NCBI GenBank assembly: GCA_011109175.1
Contig: RDEW01000024.1
Coordinates: 329,005 to 393,004 of the forward strand
DNA: 64,000 nucleotides
Direction: 5' to 3'
DNA from: Dicyema japonicum
Taxonomy: Eukaryota; Dicyemida; Rhombozoa; Dicyemidae
A model generated the notes under the pieces. It was not told where the DNA came from. It searched no databases and saw only the letters and a list, made by a program, of their open reading frames with translations. A program made the translations under genes and the position numbers. Of the stretch, positions 36,241-47,449 are shown piece by piece (the stretch's first letter is position 1; each line of letters opens with the position of its first letter).

Positions 36241-37600
36241 CTTATTTTCTTTCTGGACTGGCATTAGTACCTTTATTCCAAACTCTGAAAAGTCCTTGTT
36301 AGCTTTCATATCGTTCAGTAATCTTAAAAGTTTATCTGCAAGTTCTCCTGTGCCAAACTTTAATAATTCTGAGGATATGTTGTCTGGTCCCAGAGAACGA
36401 CCAAATTTGAGCTTCTTTATCGCTTTGGAGTCCACTTCCGGTAAGATGATCTGTTCGAGTTTTGTGTCTTATGGCGTGAAATTCAATTTTTTTTTTCACA
36501 AAGAAAAGTCGTTCAAACTTGATGCGACAAACCCTATCTGTTTGGCAGCATTTCTTATTGTTTTTCCTTTTCTGTCGTGTAAAAGAAGCTTCCCTGATTG
36601 GTTCTTCCCCCGCAATAGTCGCATAGCCATAAATGTTTTTAATCTTGTTTTCCAAGTGGGTGATGTGATGTCGCTTGTTTGAGTTTGATTTCTTCTAGAA
36701 TTGACTTCGTTCTTGTTTCAGTTTGGAAACAATTTGCGGATGCGCAGTTTTTTAGGATCTGATCCTTAAACCCTTCTGCAGATTCAATAGAGCTGGCATA
36801 TCTGGGTGACGCTGACTGTTTTGGAGTTTAGGTTTCCCAAGGTGTTTATCAGTCGCGGAAATGATTCTCCTCACAGTTTTGAAACATGCATTTCCCGGTA
36901 GAAGATCAGTTCATATATATTTCTGATTGACTCTGATACACACTCTTGATACTCTACTTGCAGTCTTCTGACGAGCCCGAGAGTTCAGTAATATACCTTC
37001 TTCTTGATCCTGTGGAAAGCACAAGACATTGTGTTTGGATGAAGCATCTCCTGCTAGATTTCAAGTGGAGAAACATACCCATTCTCCGGACTTAGACAAG
37101 ATTTTAGGTTGAATTTTGCAGACACAATTATGTGGTCACCTCCATAACATCTCGAGTCGCTTAAGAAAAATTTGTCTTTTATTCGACAACAATATAATCG
37201 ATTATAAATCTTTATCGGATTTCCGGTATTCGAAAGTCGGGAGCCTACCCACGTTGTTTTATGTCCTGCGGAATGTTCCTGATCATAGTTCCTGATCCCT
37301 CTTTTGTGTGGCCTATAAAACGTTCGTATCCTTTTCGTATCCCAAATTTAGCATTTTAATCGCTGTCAATAAATTAGAAGAAATATGAATGAAGAAGATT
37401 TCAGGTGTATAGCGAACCCCTGTCCATAATATTTACAGTCCTATTGAATTAAGATTATTCTGTAGTTTCCAGAACGTTAGTCAAATCCTCCTCTGACCTT
37501 CGTCTCTCGGAAAGGGCAGATTGAACATCGATACATCTCAAGGTCCAGACATAGTTGATGCCTCTTTGACCAGTCTAGACCCCTGGCGTTGAATGTGATG
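36241..37600 (-). pseudogene. APE LINE: endonuclease, linker and RT start
   Basis: Minus strand. Near 37600-37540, an N-terminal endonuclease block (FNARGLDWSKRHQLCLDLEM) parallels SLNCRGLKQPYKKHQLVCDL at 20461. The catalytic middle is heavily decayed. The linker (36860-36680) precedes LENKIKNIYGYATIAGEEPI and MDSKAIKKLKFGRSLGPDNI with SSELLKFGTGELADKLLRLL, the first RT block, matching the copy at 43338-45043. The sequence stops where the SINE begins. Confidence 0.7.
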
Positions 37601-37960
37601 GTAGAAAACCAGGAAATATACTTAAGTTATTAAAATTAAATTTAAATTTATTAAACCAGAAAACCACCGTCATAGCCAGAATGAAAAAATTCAGGTGATC
37701 ACGGCCTATCTCAGCAGTCTTCATATGCTCGGACTTGAAGGAAGTGCCGTCCAGGGAGAGCTCCTATGGATGGTCGCATTTCCTATTTTTCGATCTGACA
37801 AATATTGATATTCCATATAGATTCTAATTTGGTGAAGGACAAAATTTAAGATTACACACTAAACATAATTTTTAGGTAAATTTATATTCTAATTTGCTGG
37901 AAAAACAGTATTTTTTTAGATTATAAAGTGATTGGCAGAATTCATCTCTCAGGAATTTTA
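37601..37960. other. Unassigned spacer
   Basis: Contains the short match to 6440-6480 (CAGGTGATCACGGCCTATCT). No gene recognised. Confidence 0.3.
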
Positions 37961-37984
37961 TGATCTGTTTGATACGTTTATTTA

Positions 37985-38790
37985 GTTGTCTGATGGATTC
38001 AACTCCGTCGGATGGCATCATTTCATTTGGTCTTTCCTTTTATGAGTGTAAGTGTCCGGGAATTGAGAGTAGGTATAAAATACGTGAAAGATGAGAGAAG
38101 AATAAATATGTTGTCATCTTTTTGAATAGCCACAGTGATGATTTTTGCGGCTTCATATGGATGATAGTCATTTGACCAATCCAGGTCTAAGATGTCAGAG
38201 AAGCCAGGGTAGTCAAACTTCTTATAATTCTTGATACTTTTCACTTCCGTCAGCAATGTCCGGCGTCTCAGAAATCTTTTTACGTAAGATGGATGGGATT
38301 ATGGTGGCTTGAGAAACTATAGTTCACGTCCCATGTAGTGATTTCTGTTAAAGTGTATGAACATAGGCTTAAATCAGGAGAGGTGCAGCTATCAGTGCTC
38401 TTTAATTCTTGTGTGTAATTCACGATAAACATAACATAAGACCATTTGCGATGAACTCGCTTCGGATGTCAGAGGACTGTGAAGGTAGCCAATCATGGTC
38501 ACGGTCATTTAGGTCACCACATATTAGAGCGTTCTATAGTATTGAGAGTCGGGGTATATTTGTGGTGTATAATTTTAGACAGGATACCTGTGGTGGAAAT
38601 TATAGGTTAATCAAGTTGATTCAAAAAGACGACTATAGATCCGTTTTGATCCACTCTATTCCGTTATTTATAACAGTAAGTATCCCCCACCTGGTCTTCC
38701 CTGAGATCCTTACAGATTACTTGGAAGATGAGAGCGTAAATTCCTGGAAGATAGCAAAGTCAGTTCGAGTTGCGGATAGGAGAGCTCGAA
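37985..38790 (-). pseudogene. APE LINE endonuclease and linker
   Basis: Minus strand. CGDLNDRDHDWL (around 38490-38520) is the G-D-x-N block; TSPDLSLCSYTLTEITTWDV with NYSFSSHHNPIHL (around 38285-38380) is the terminal S-D-H-N-P block, with D changed to H. It is followed by the linker frame 38256-38023 (VKSIKNYKKFDYPGFSDILD, YHPYEAAKIITVAIQ). Frameshifts and stops separate the pieces. The aspartate-to-histidine change alone would inactivate the nuclease. Confidence 0.7.
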
Positions 38791-38969
38791 GTTCTAGAAT
38801 CTTCCTTTTTATTCCACATTTATTTTTTTATTTAGTTGTAGAATTATGTCACATGGGCAATCTGAAGCCAATAGGCAACCTGTTTTTTACGTGGTTCTAG
38901 GAAAACCAGAGATATACTACATAATATGACTTTTTTGTAACTATTATAATAACAACATTTAATTTTTTT

Positions 38970-39410
38970 TAGCACAAAAATTTTTTTTAACAATTAAACA
39001 AATGTCAGTTGAGGAAGCCTGCTGCGTGGATTGCGAACGAGTTCCCTCGGAGTATGGCTATTCCGATCTTTTGTCTTAGCCATAACCCTTCTCTTTGATC
39101 CCTTTTCTTTCTGGCAAGCAATCCTCCAAGTTCTTGCAAGAATTCAGCCGTCATTGGACCAACGGCTCCCGATGATTCGGTCGCAACAGGAGTAAATCGG
39201 TAGCGATCCCGAGGCAAGAATATTTCTTGATTTTTAGGTTTTCCGCAGTCGAAGCAGCTGCTCCAGGTGTCTGAACAGATTTAAAAATGTTCGTGCTTGA
39301 GAACGTGTCTATGCAAGTTGCGTCCCAGACCAAAGATCTTCCAGACTTGAAGGGGAAAAGGGTCATCCCGTCAGGTCTCTTCCCATCTCCTCGATCAAGA
39401 CACAACATTT
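38970..39410 (-). pseudogene. RLE-type LINE: restriction-like endonuclease end
   Basis: Best-preserved nuclease core of this family here. Minus: CLDRGDGKRPDGMTLFPFKS, then GRSLVWDATCIDTFSS, a helix AAASTAENLKIKKYSCLG, then a shifted frame with PVATESSGAVGPMTAEFLQE, LGGLLARKKRDQREGLWLRQ and KIGIAILRGNS. R-P-D...D...K-x-K-K-Y fits the PD-(D/E)xK nuclease arrangement of R2-like LINEs. One frameshift lies near 39170. The 3' end carries the T-rich flank also seen at 9030. Confidence 0.75.
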
Positions 39411-39699
39411 AATTAACTCATCAATTCGAAATAAAAAATTAATACAAACTGTATTTATTTTATGGCTAACTTGATTTCTTTTAATTTTAACAGCATGGAT
39501 TTAGTGAGTTTTATGTCTCAATTTAGGGGATATATCAAAGATCTTGTCGAATATGAAAAAATTAGACAGATCTTATGTGGAATCGATCTTGAAGATATAA
39601 GTACTCAAATGAAACGGAGAGTATGAGAAATGGCCTCACAATTTTCGCTTAGAAACGATTAGTTTAATTCTGATTTAATTTAGACTTTTCTTAAAAAGA

Positions 39700-40580
39700 C
39701 AGAAAAGTTGAAATCTGGTTGAAGTGGAACTAACTAACTATACCATTTTCAGTTCAATTCTGACAATTTTAGAATCTAATTAGACCATGCGATGTTCTAT
39801 TTGACATTTTTAAATCTATTTTGACAAAACAATATTCATAATTGACATTTTTTACATCAATTTTAACTATGGGATGTTCAATTTTAACATTTTAAAAATC
39901 TATTTTAACATTGAAATATACATCTTTGATGGAATTAAAATTATTAATTAACAACTTAATCATTTAATGGAATCCCAAGCGTACAATTTCTAATTATTTT
40001 TACGACATTCCTGTAAAAATGTCGTATTTTCTCTAGCGTTTAATTTGTTATAGAATAGTCCAAAGCATTTTGTAGTAATTGAGCTCGAAATTCGGTCAGA
40101 GTTGCATTTCCTGCTGCAATAACATCATTATGTTAGATAAATACGTCTTCATTCCACCCTTAAGAATGGAAAAACAGCCTTCGAATGGATTAAGTTAGGA
40201 GACAATGGTGCATCAAATCTTCGTATAGTATGTTCTACTCGTATACCTTCAAAATTTCCTTCCTTGCAGGATTGTATGATGATTCCTGATTAAATAGAGT
40301 TAGAATATTTAGGTCGTCGTTTCAATGTTATTACCTCTTTCGCTCATGCAGATTTTCTGCCTTGCATAACCACAAAAGACTTTCTCCCTTTTTCTATTGG
40401 GTCCTCCTACACTGTGGTGGTGTCAAATCACACGCACATATCCCTTGACGTTTTCTGAGAAATTGATGAAAATCCATAACTTATAGCCTTAAACTCTACG
40501 ATAGAATATCAGTTGTATCGATATTGTCCCTTATTCAATAAAATAGCTTTCGTAACCATAACTAATGAACGACATTCAAA
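39700..40580 (-). mobile_element. Decayed DD34E-type transposon with 21-bp repeat array
   Basis: At 39740-39925 about eight units of 20-21 bp repeat (for example GACATTTTTAAATCTATTTT, AACATTTTAAAAATCTATTT), AT-rich and headed by a G/A-A-C-A motif. Beside it on the minus strand is a broken Tc1/IS630-like transposase: NPFEGCFSILKGGMKTYL with NNDVIAAGNATLTEFRAQLL (40200-40060), preceded near 40500-40330 by GFSSISQKTSRDMC and GRKSFVVMQGRK, which match the region after the first catalytic aspartate. The part from about 40258 onward is duplicated in block B. Confidence 0.6.
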
Positions 40581-41889
40581 ATTTATATTAACTTATAATC
40601 CCAAGATAATAAAATATTATCTTAATTAATTATTAATTTGACATATTTAAAACTATGTTAAAAATTCTACATGTAGCCACGTGTTACCATGTCTCTCAAT
40701 TCTAAGTTAAATCAATGTTGAAGACATCTAGTTATTTCCTTGAGAACTAGAGCTAAAAGCTATTTAATAAATTAATATTATTTAAAAAAATATTAATATT
40801 ATTTAAAATTAATAATAACAAGTCAACAACTAACTCTAATTTAAGTTCTCATGCACGTGAATTAGTATCTTCGTACGTAGCTCGATCATTGGAGGTAACA
40901 ATATTACTGCTTGGATGGATTACATACGATGGAAATGAATAGGAATATGACTATAGTATAATCAAGTTACTGACTCAAACATTGAATATGAATTGGCTGC
41001 ATTTTAATATCAAATGATGATGGTCTTCTCCCGTCAATCCACTAAAGGATCTGATGATAGGTTTGAGATTGGAAATTTTTATCGTTACCATACTTAAAAA
41101 ACAATGTATAATAATCATATTCTGCAAACATTTTAATTGAAATCGCAAGCATTTAGGGGCAATCACAAATTTTTCTGATGTGAGTTGCATTCATATAATT
41201 AAAGCCAATAGAATTATCTGTAGCAATATTAGACCCAATTAAAAGTGTTCTGTTGATATAAGGAAGAACAATCAACATTCTGTTATAACAATGATGTCCG
41301 CAATATGGTGTTTAAGGGAATAATATAAAAATATTGGATTGTTGTATAAGAATTTGGAAAATGAAGACAATAACTCGTATGTGAATATATTAAATCGTAG
41401 AATTATCGTTATTGAAAGAACACAGCTTGATTAGAAGTTACCAAAATAATTGAGCGTCGACCATTTTGATAACAGCCAGATTAAATTCAATAACAAAAAT
41501 ACGACAGAATACTCCACTAAAGATATATATCAATAGCTGATGTATTATTGTTAAATTGGTTAACCACCTAAAAAATAAAAGTAACCATATTTTTAATATT
41601 TATATTATTGATAATTTTTCTTAATTATCTTCTAAAATAATAATTTTTTAAAAACTGAAGTTGATCACTTGATATTTGGAGAACCGTTATGGATTTATAG
41701 GTCAAAATTAGGAATACAATTCCATAGACATTGCTTCAATCCTTAATCTACGTCAATGATGAATGAAGTGAGATGAAAATTATTTTAAAATCTGACAATA
41801 AATTAATAAAAAATTAATTGATATTTAGTTTTAATGAAAAGTTAAATCGGTCAAATGGAAAAAATGACCTTAAGTTAAATAGGTCAAAT

Positions 41890-42325
41890 TTTTCATCGAC
41901 CTGGGGACTTCCAAAACCGAACTACTTGTAAAGATTCTTTCCTCTGAAGACAACATAGATCCTTACTAGAACTGAACTGGCCAACAAGAATAAACAAGGA
42001 ATAACTAAATAAGAGATGTTGTACGGGTCCACAGAGTCTCAAAATTATTGTTATGCGTTGGAAGATATTTGAACATATCTTAGAATGGACTTGGCTGCTC
42101 TAGCCAGCATAGCAATGGAGAATACTTCATGAGAAATAAATAGTGTTTATGTGGACGTCTGCGTGTTACACTACAAGAAACAATTGATGGAGATCTAGAG
42201 CATGTGAACAAATGTCTAAGAAATGGAGACGATCTGGACGAGTTGAGGAAACTCTATACGATCAAGGAGGTTGAAAGAGGTTGGTTCAGAAGATTCATTC
42301 GAGTGCTGCACTAGTGAAATTATTA
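41890..42325 (+). pseudogene. APE LINE tail inside block A
   Basis: Shifted frames read RQLRSLLELNWPTRINKE, a RWKIFEHILRMDLAALASIA block, CGRLRVTLQETIDGDLEHVN and GDDLDELRKLYTIKEVERGW, in the family order. Related copies lie in block B at 56930-57300 and 57585-57880. Dead copy. Confidence 0.65.
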
Positions 42326-42599
42326 CTGTTATGGTTCTACTCATGCTGCTTAAAAATATGTCAAGTTTGGAATTAATTAACCTATTATTTATATTCACAG
42401 GGTAATTCGATATAAATTATATAAATTATGAAGGTATCCCTTCATTTTCTGTGCTTTTTTCTATGTACAAGAGATTCATCCATCTGAACTATTAACAACT
42501 TTCTCAGTGTACTCAAGTTTAATAAAAAAAAGGAACATCGAAGAATAAACAGAGACATACAAAACATTTTCTTCGCATAAAGCAATCCCAATTCGTTGC

Positions 42600-43165
42600 T
42601 TTAGCCAGACCGTTTCCTGCACGTCTTTTCTACAGTGTTCCAATTTCCCCCGTTACTTCAAGAAAATGGCTGTGATACTTCTCGCAGATGGTTTCGATTG
42701 CCACTAGTACAAAACGAAAGCGGTTTCCCATTTCACTATATTTTTTAATCTTGATTTTCTCGGCCAGATCTGCTCCTGATCCAGCAGACTGCGCCAAGCT
42801 GATTATCATAGAGATCGAGAAAGAATCCAAAACAGTGCAGTCCCATTCAAACGATTTTGCCTAAGTGAACGAAAGGATAGTTTAGCGTATCCTATCTTTC
42901 CCCGTCTCCGTGATTCAATCCCACAGGCTCCATGATTGCTGGGAAGCCTGTAGCTTCAAGAGCATGTTTGACAATGTCGTTCATAGCAAAATGGCGGGGT
43001 GCTCTGCTAGCATTCGTTTTACACGAAAGCGGATGCAGCATTTTGACATCGATGATCCCACCATAATGACATTGGTATTCGACACAAACATCAACTCCCA
43101 AGCGCAATGCGATCCCAATCCAAATAAAGTCATTGTCAAAAATAGTCCATAAGGAGGAACACGAG
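42600..43165 (-). pseudogene. RLE-type LINE nuclease region inside block A
   Basis: Minus. IWIGIALRLGVDVCVEYQCH, then MLHPLSCKTNASRAPRHFAM and NDIVKHALEATGF. The C...C...H...C with a following R-H-x-x-x-N is the zinc-binding/RHN signature that precedes the nuclease core in R2-like elements. NHGDGER is the start of the RPDG block. After a break come DSFSISMIISLAQSAGSGAD, LAEKIKIKKYSEMG and FVLVAIETI, the downstream nuclease helices. The catalytic D block itself is lost at the break. Paralogue at 58250-58820. Confidence 0.75.
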
Positions 43166-43337
43166 AGTGCATCGAGCCACGCTCGCTCCCATTTTTTTTC
43201 AAGTAGAAAAAATGAAATTTTAATAAAGTTGATCTTTTTGATATCAATATCAATGATCTTTTGGGAATTGTCTAAAAAAGGAAAATTCACTTATTAATCA
43301 ACGTAAAATTTTAGTATACGAATCATTGCTTTTTTGG

Positions 43338-45043
43338 ATATTTTATTTATTATTTAAGAACTTCACGAGAGCCATACTAATTCATGTGCAGCAAAAGAAA
43401 CAAGGTTAGATGTCAACCTTTTCCATGCTCCCCTGTTCCAAGACAAGGGTCTCATGCTGTCCAGGTCGTCGGCATTATTAGATTTTTTTTGATACTGACC
43501 AGGTCTATTTGTAAGCCTATTGGCAGTGTTGTTCTTGGTCTTCCACAATAGCGGCCTTCTTGACTAACATAGTATGTTTCCATAGATATGTTCGATGGGG
43601 ATGTTAATTCCATCCTCAACACGTGTCCTAAGAGCCTCCATCGGGATTCCAGTACTTTTAAGCTGATAGGTCTAGTGCTGCATCTCTTATATAAAGCGTT
43701 CCTCGATATTCTCGTAGGCCAAGTAGTTCCTGTTATTTTTCTCAGCTGACCTCTGTGGAACGAGTCTAGTTTTTCATATCCGCTGATGAGGTCGCCCAAG
43801 TTCCAGCGTTATATAAAAGTACGGGTTTTATGAATGAGTCGTATAGTAGGATTCTCATTTTCGTGTCAATGCCTTTTTGAATTGAGCCATAATTCTTCAG
43901 TTTATATAACGCAGCATTGGCTAGAGTTTTCCTACGTAAAATATCTTCGCTATCTCCCATAAGTGAACCGAGTTTCTTTACTTGTCGCCACTTTCTTCTA
44001 GGACGTTACTCATCCTTCTTATCTCTGTGAGTTCTGTTTTTTCTCTGTTCACAGTAAGAAACCATTTCCCTAGTACATCTGGTGCTTTTTCTAATAGGTT
44101 TTCCAGGACCTCTTTGTCTTCAGAAATTAGGTCTACATCGTCCGCGTAGATTACTTCTTCCGTCTTTCCTTGGTATGACGGTCTAAGTTCCCTCATAGCG
44201 GCTTCCAAATAAATTGTGAATAGAAGAGGAGAAAGAGAGTCTCCTTCTGGAGTGCCCGTATTTGTTTCAAATTTTCTTGAATAGGCTTTTCCGACTCTCA
44301 CAAGGAGCTCAGTGTTAGAAAGTAGAATTCGGATCATCCTTAGACTCGATTCATCAAGAAATCCGCTCAGTATTCCCATTAATTTGTTCCTGTTAACCGT
44401 ATCAAAAGCTCTTGATAGGTCAATTCCCAAAATATTGGTGGCGTTACGGTATCTTTGATATGTTGCACACCTTTATCTGTGACTCCATACCTCATCAGCT
44501 GTTGATCTCCCTTCTCGAAAACCACTTTGACTATCTGGTAGGTATTTGTAAGCAGATCCTTTTATTCGTTCAAGCACAATGTTTGCCAAGATTTTGCGTA
44601 ATGAATTTAGTAGTATGATGGGTAGCGAATTTTCGATCGGTCCTCTGTTTTTGTTGGTTTTTTGTATGGGGATTAGTAGTCCCGTACCCAGCAGTAGAGT
44701 TGAGTTAGTTGAAAACATTTCATTTAGTAGTGTAGCGATTTTTTCAAAAAGGAGGTCAGGGCCGTATTTCATAGTTCTGGGTTTATCGCATCCGGTCCGG
44801 TGCTTCCGTTATTCTTGAGTTTTCGGCAGGCCGTTTTGATTTCCTCGGCCGTGATTGGTATCTCAAGGGTTCTTGGCCTTCCATCAAATGAGTGATTTCT
44901 ATGGTTTTGATGTTGAAAAGCTTCTCAAAGTGAGCCGCGATGGCTTCAGTTTGTTCTTTGGTGTTCAGTATTAGCTTATCGTTCTCGTCTTTTATGGTTA
45001 GTCGGTTTCGGTTTGTTCGCCGCAGCAAACGGGCAGCGACGTA
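43338..45043 (-). mobile_element. 5'-truncated APE LINE insertion with 9-bp target duplication
   Basis: The best-preserved RT in the window. Minus, high to low: LRRTNRNRLTIKDENDKLIL, a GSTGPDAINPEL block, KYGPDLLFEKIATLLNEMFS, DSQSGFREGRSTADEVW, IDLSRAFDTVNRNKLMGILS, TGTPEGDSLSPLLFTIYLEA, EEVIYADDVDLIS (YADD at 44137-44148), thumb (RRKTLANAALYKLKNYGS, VLLYNAGTWATSS), then the tail LDSFHRGQLRKITGTTWPTR, SRWRLLGHVLRME, GRYCGRPRTTLP and DDLDSMRPLSWNRGAWKRL. It ends with AAATAATAAATAAA. CTTTTTTGG occurs at 43329-43337 and 45044-45052, exactly at the borders, and block B lacks the insertion. Confidence 0.9.
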
Positions 45044-45052
45044 CTTTTTTGG

Positions 45053-45965
45053 TTATAAATTAAAATTCCCTTCAAAAAATATATTTTCAATATAAAACTA
45101 ATATAAAAATAATAATTTAATAATAAAATTTAAATAATTGCGGAATTTGATCGTCCAATAATCTTGGGTGTTAAATAAATAAATAAAATGGTGTGCGGTA
45201 TAATAACATTGTATGAAATTGAAAGAAATACATTTTTCATAGATAATTTAGGCAAATGCAATCTGATTCTGTGCTGTTATCTAAAAAATTACAATTTTTA
45301 ACCTGTTGCGCAAAAGTAATGAAATTACCTAAATACAAAAAACTTGTAAACCACATTCTCTATTTAGACTAACAAAAACAAAGAACGGATCAGGAAGAAA
45401 CAACATTCTCAATTACGGAATAACCGAATATGTTCATTAATTTCCAGTATAGTTCGAAAGGGATGAGCTTTTCTAAAATTTCCACCAAAACAGGTCTGTT
45501 GATTAAAAATAGCAGAATCCCTCCAAAAATTCATCCACCCATCATCTCATCCAAACATTACTGAAGAAGTAGTCTCTGAGTTTTCCAATGGGCAATTTCA
45601 ACTCCTGCAAGTGGAAGGTATGGGATATTCTAGAAGGTTATAAAACAATCATTCTCTGAATCCCTCAATAATCGATTGCCATTCGAAACCTAGTAGGTTG
45701 AGGTGTATTAATGATTTGTTAGACGAGGAATCCAATATCCCCATAGTAAACAGTAGATCATATTTCAGACTTATCCTAAGTCATCCCGTAATATGACTCA
45801 CTTGTCTGCCCCTAATACTATCAAAGAAAGACCAACAATCATCACAGACCACGTGGATCTTCCCAATGATCCCAAAGAAGGCCAGACTATCAACACAGCA
45901 CATGTGATTCTTCCTAATATCAACTCTGAATTACAGACCATGAGGGCGTGCCTGATGTCTCCACA
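45053..45965 (+). repeat. Duplicated block A, second part
   Basis: Aligns with 58863-59755, starting GGTTATAAATTAAAATTCCC. It ends in a short frame shared by both copies (MTHLSAPNTIKERPTIITDH, then VDLPNDPKE), at 45793-45993 in A and 59557-59766 in B. The copies diverge right after LMSPQ. No family is recognised for this frame, which could be an exon or element remnant. Confidence 0.8.
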
Positions 45966-46095
45966 ATATAGACCCGAAATTGTTCGAACGTAAATTTAGT
46001 TACATTATACATAATTTGATTGATAACACTGTTAATTCTACATTGGAGGGATGGAAGAAATTTAATTAAAAGGTCTTAGTTTTCATTAAATTTAG

Positions 46096-47190
46096 GTATT
46101 TAGAGGAAATCGGAGTTGATGACTTTTTAGTTGACGACGAGATTCACATTTCCGTCTTAAATTTGACCTTCCACAACATAAAGAGCTTACTAAGAACAAT
46201 TTTGACAGGAAGAAATAAGAAAATTGATAATATTATTTTTATAGAAGAGAATATATTAAGTGAAACAGAAATTGAGGATGAATTCATAAACAGTCCTAAT
46301 TCCCAGGATTCACTTCACTATGATAATGAACATTCTTTGCCGTTAAGGCAAAAGCTTGATGAAATCAAAAAATACAATGTTTGTCTTTTATAGTAAACTT
46401 TAGCCTAATTTTCCCGCTAAAACTATCGAAATTTGTTATGGGTTTGTTATAATATAACTAAGTCATCTTCTGTCTTCTAGAGCTACTGCTTTCCACCCTA
46501 AACTGCCTCTATTAGCTACTGGATCAGATGACCACCTTGTTAGACTCTGGTATTTGGATTTAAATAACGAAAAGTATTATTTTTGAATAACTAAGTGAAC
46601 TATTGTACCAAGTCTCACATACTATGGAAGTCTGTCCCCAGTTCTTTGCATTGTATTCACAGAGGATGGTTGTAAATTTGTCGCAGGCACCTTAACTGGG
46701 AATGTTATATTCTGGAATTGTCCTCGTGATCCTTTGATTGAAAACTTTAATAATTTATATTATTCAGAATTAACAAAAAGTGTGGAGATTTGCACACGTT
46801 TGGATGCAGTAATGAACATTTGTATGAATTCTAATTTTGTGATATCTCTGTTTGCTGATGGTTGGATTAAGATGACCAGTTTGACAACGTTGAGTCTTGA
46901 TAAGTCCTTTCAGTTGATAGGAGGTATACAGTCATGTATTCAAAGACAGGAGAGCGGTTTCGATGACTGTGGCTGATGGAAGATTGTTGATAAGTTATTC
47001 ATTGTAAAAGACCGATAGTTATGTGAAAGTATTGAATATTGAACCAAATGACTGTGTATATGAATTTAAATTTGAAATGAGTAATTTTGATGAATGTGTT
47101 GTTTTTGTCGGATTTGATAGACTGAGAGATCTCAATGCTGTTTCCTTTGGTGATGGCTCAATTGTAATGTTATATGGAGGTTATTATTGA
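46096..47190 (+). CDS. Striatin-like WD40 gene, possibly decaying
   Basis: Exon-like pieces on the plus strand. 46096-46380: YLEEIGVDDFLVDDEIHI and an acidic stretch, resembling the 'YLQEVGYTD' region of striatin. 46481-46573: TAFHPKLPLLATGSDDHLVR with LWYLD, the 'AFHP...LW' WD40 blade. A 39-nt GTATTA...CCAAG intron candidate (46574-46612). 46613 on: SPVLCIVFTEDGCKFVAGTL, NVIFWNCPRDPLIEN and a further blade. Then a frame change near 46950 and AVSMTVADGRLLISYS, an in-frame TAA at about 47002, and VKVLNIEPNDCVYEFKFEMS with FDECVVFVGF to TGA at 47190, matching striatin's last blades. Striatins are PP2A (STRIPAK) scaffolds. About two middle blades are missing. The frame break and TAA could be 15-37-nt introns or decay. 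Confidence 0.5.
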
Positions 47191-47449
47191 CTCTTTATGG
47201 TTAATCAGTTTTTTCTGTGTTTTTTGTAGTTATCATCCCTAAAGTTTGTAATTTAACATATGAAATCAAATTTTATTTAGCTAGTCTTAATTAATTGGAA
47301 TCTTCTTAGCTTAGCGAATTCTGAAATCTGCCTCCATTATCAGAGCTTTCAGTACCTCCATGTCCGAAATAATCCACTGTTTCGGATTCTTTGGTTAGCA
47401 ATTACAATCGCATTCGCAATTCGGCTCCTCAAATCTCACTTCTATGAAA

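Larger units (their letters stand above)
40258..43337 (+). repeat. Duplicated block A, first part
   Basis: From CCTTGCAGGATTGTATGATG onward this aligns with 55275-58862 nearly continuously with small indels. The block contains a transposase remnant, a LINE tail, a short WD40-like exon flank and an RLE fragment. It is split at 43338 by a LINE insertion; its second part is 45053-45965. Relative to B it lacks one unit of an internal duplication and about 114 bp of a WD40-like segment near 42478, and it has about 110 bp (43175-43300) not present in B. Confidence 0.85.

Noticed and set aside
36227-36682. 151-codon plus-strand frame
   Set aside because: Antisense shadow of the LINE reverse transcriptase on the minus strand.
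38409-38900. 163-codon plus-strand frame
   Set aside because: It is antisense to a LINE endonuclease whose motifs read on the minus strand.
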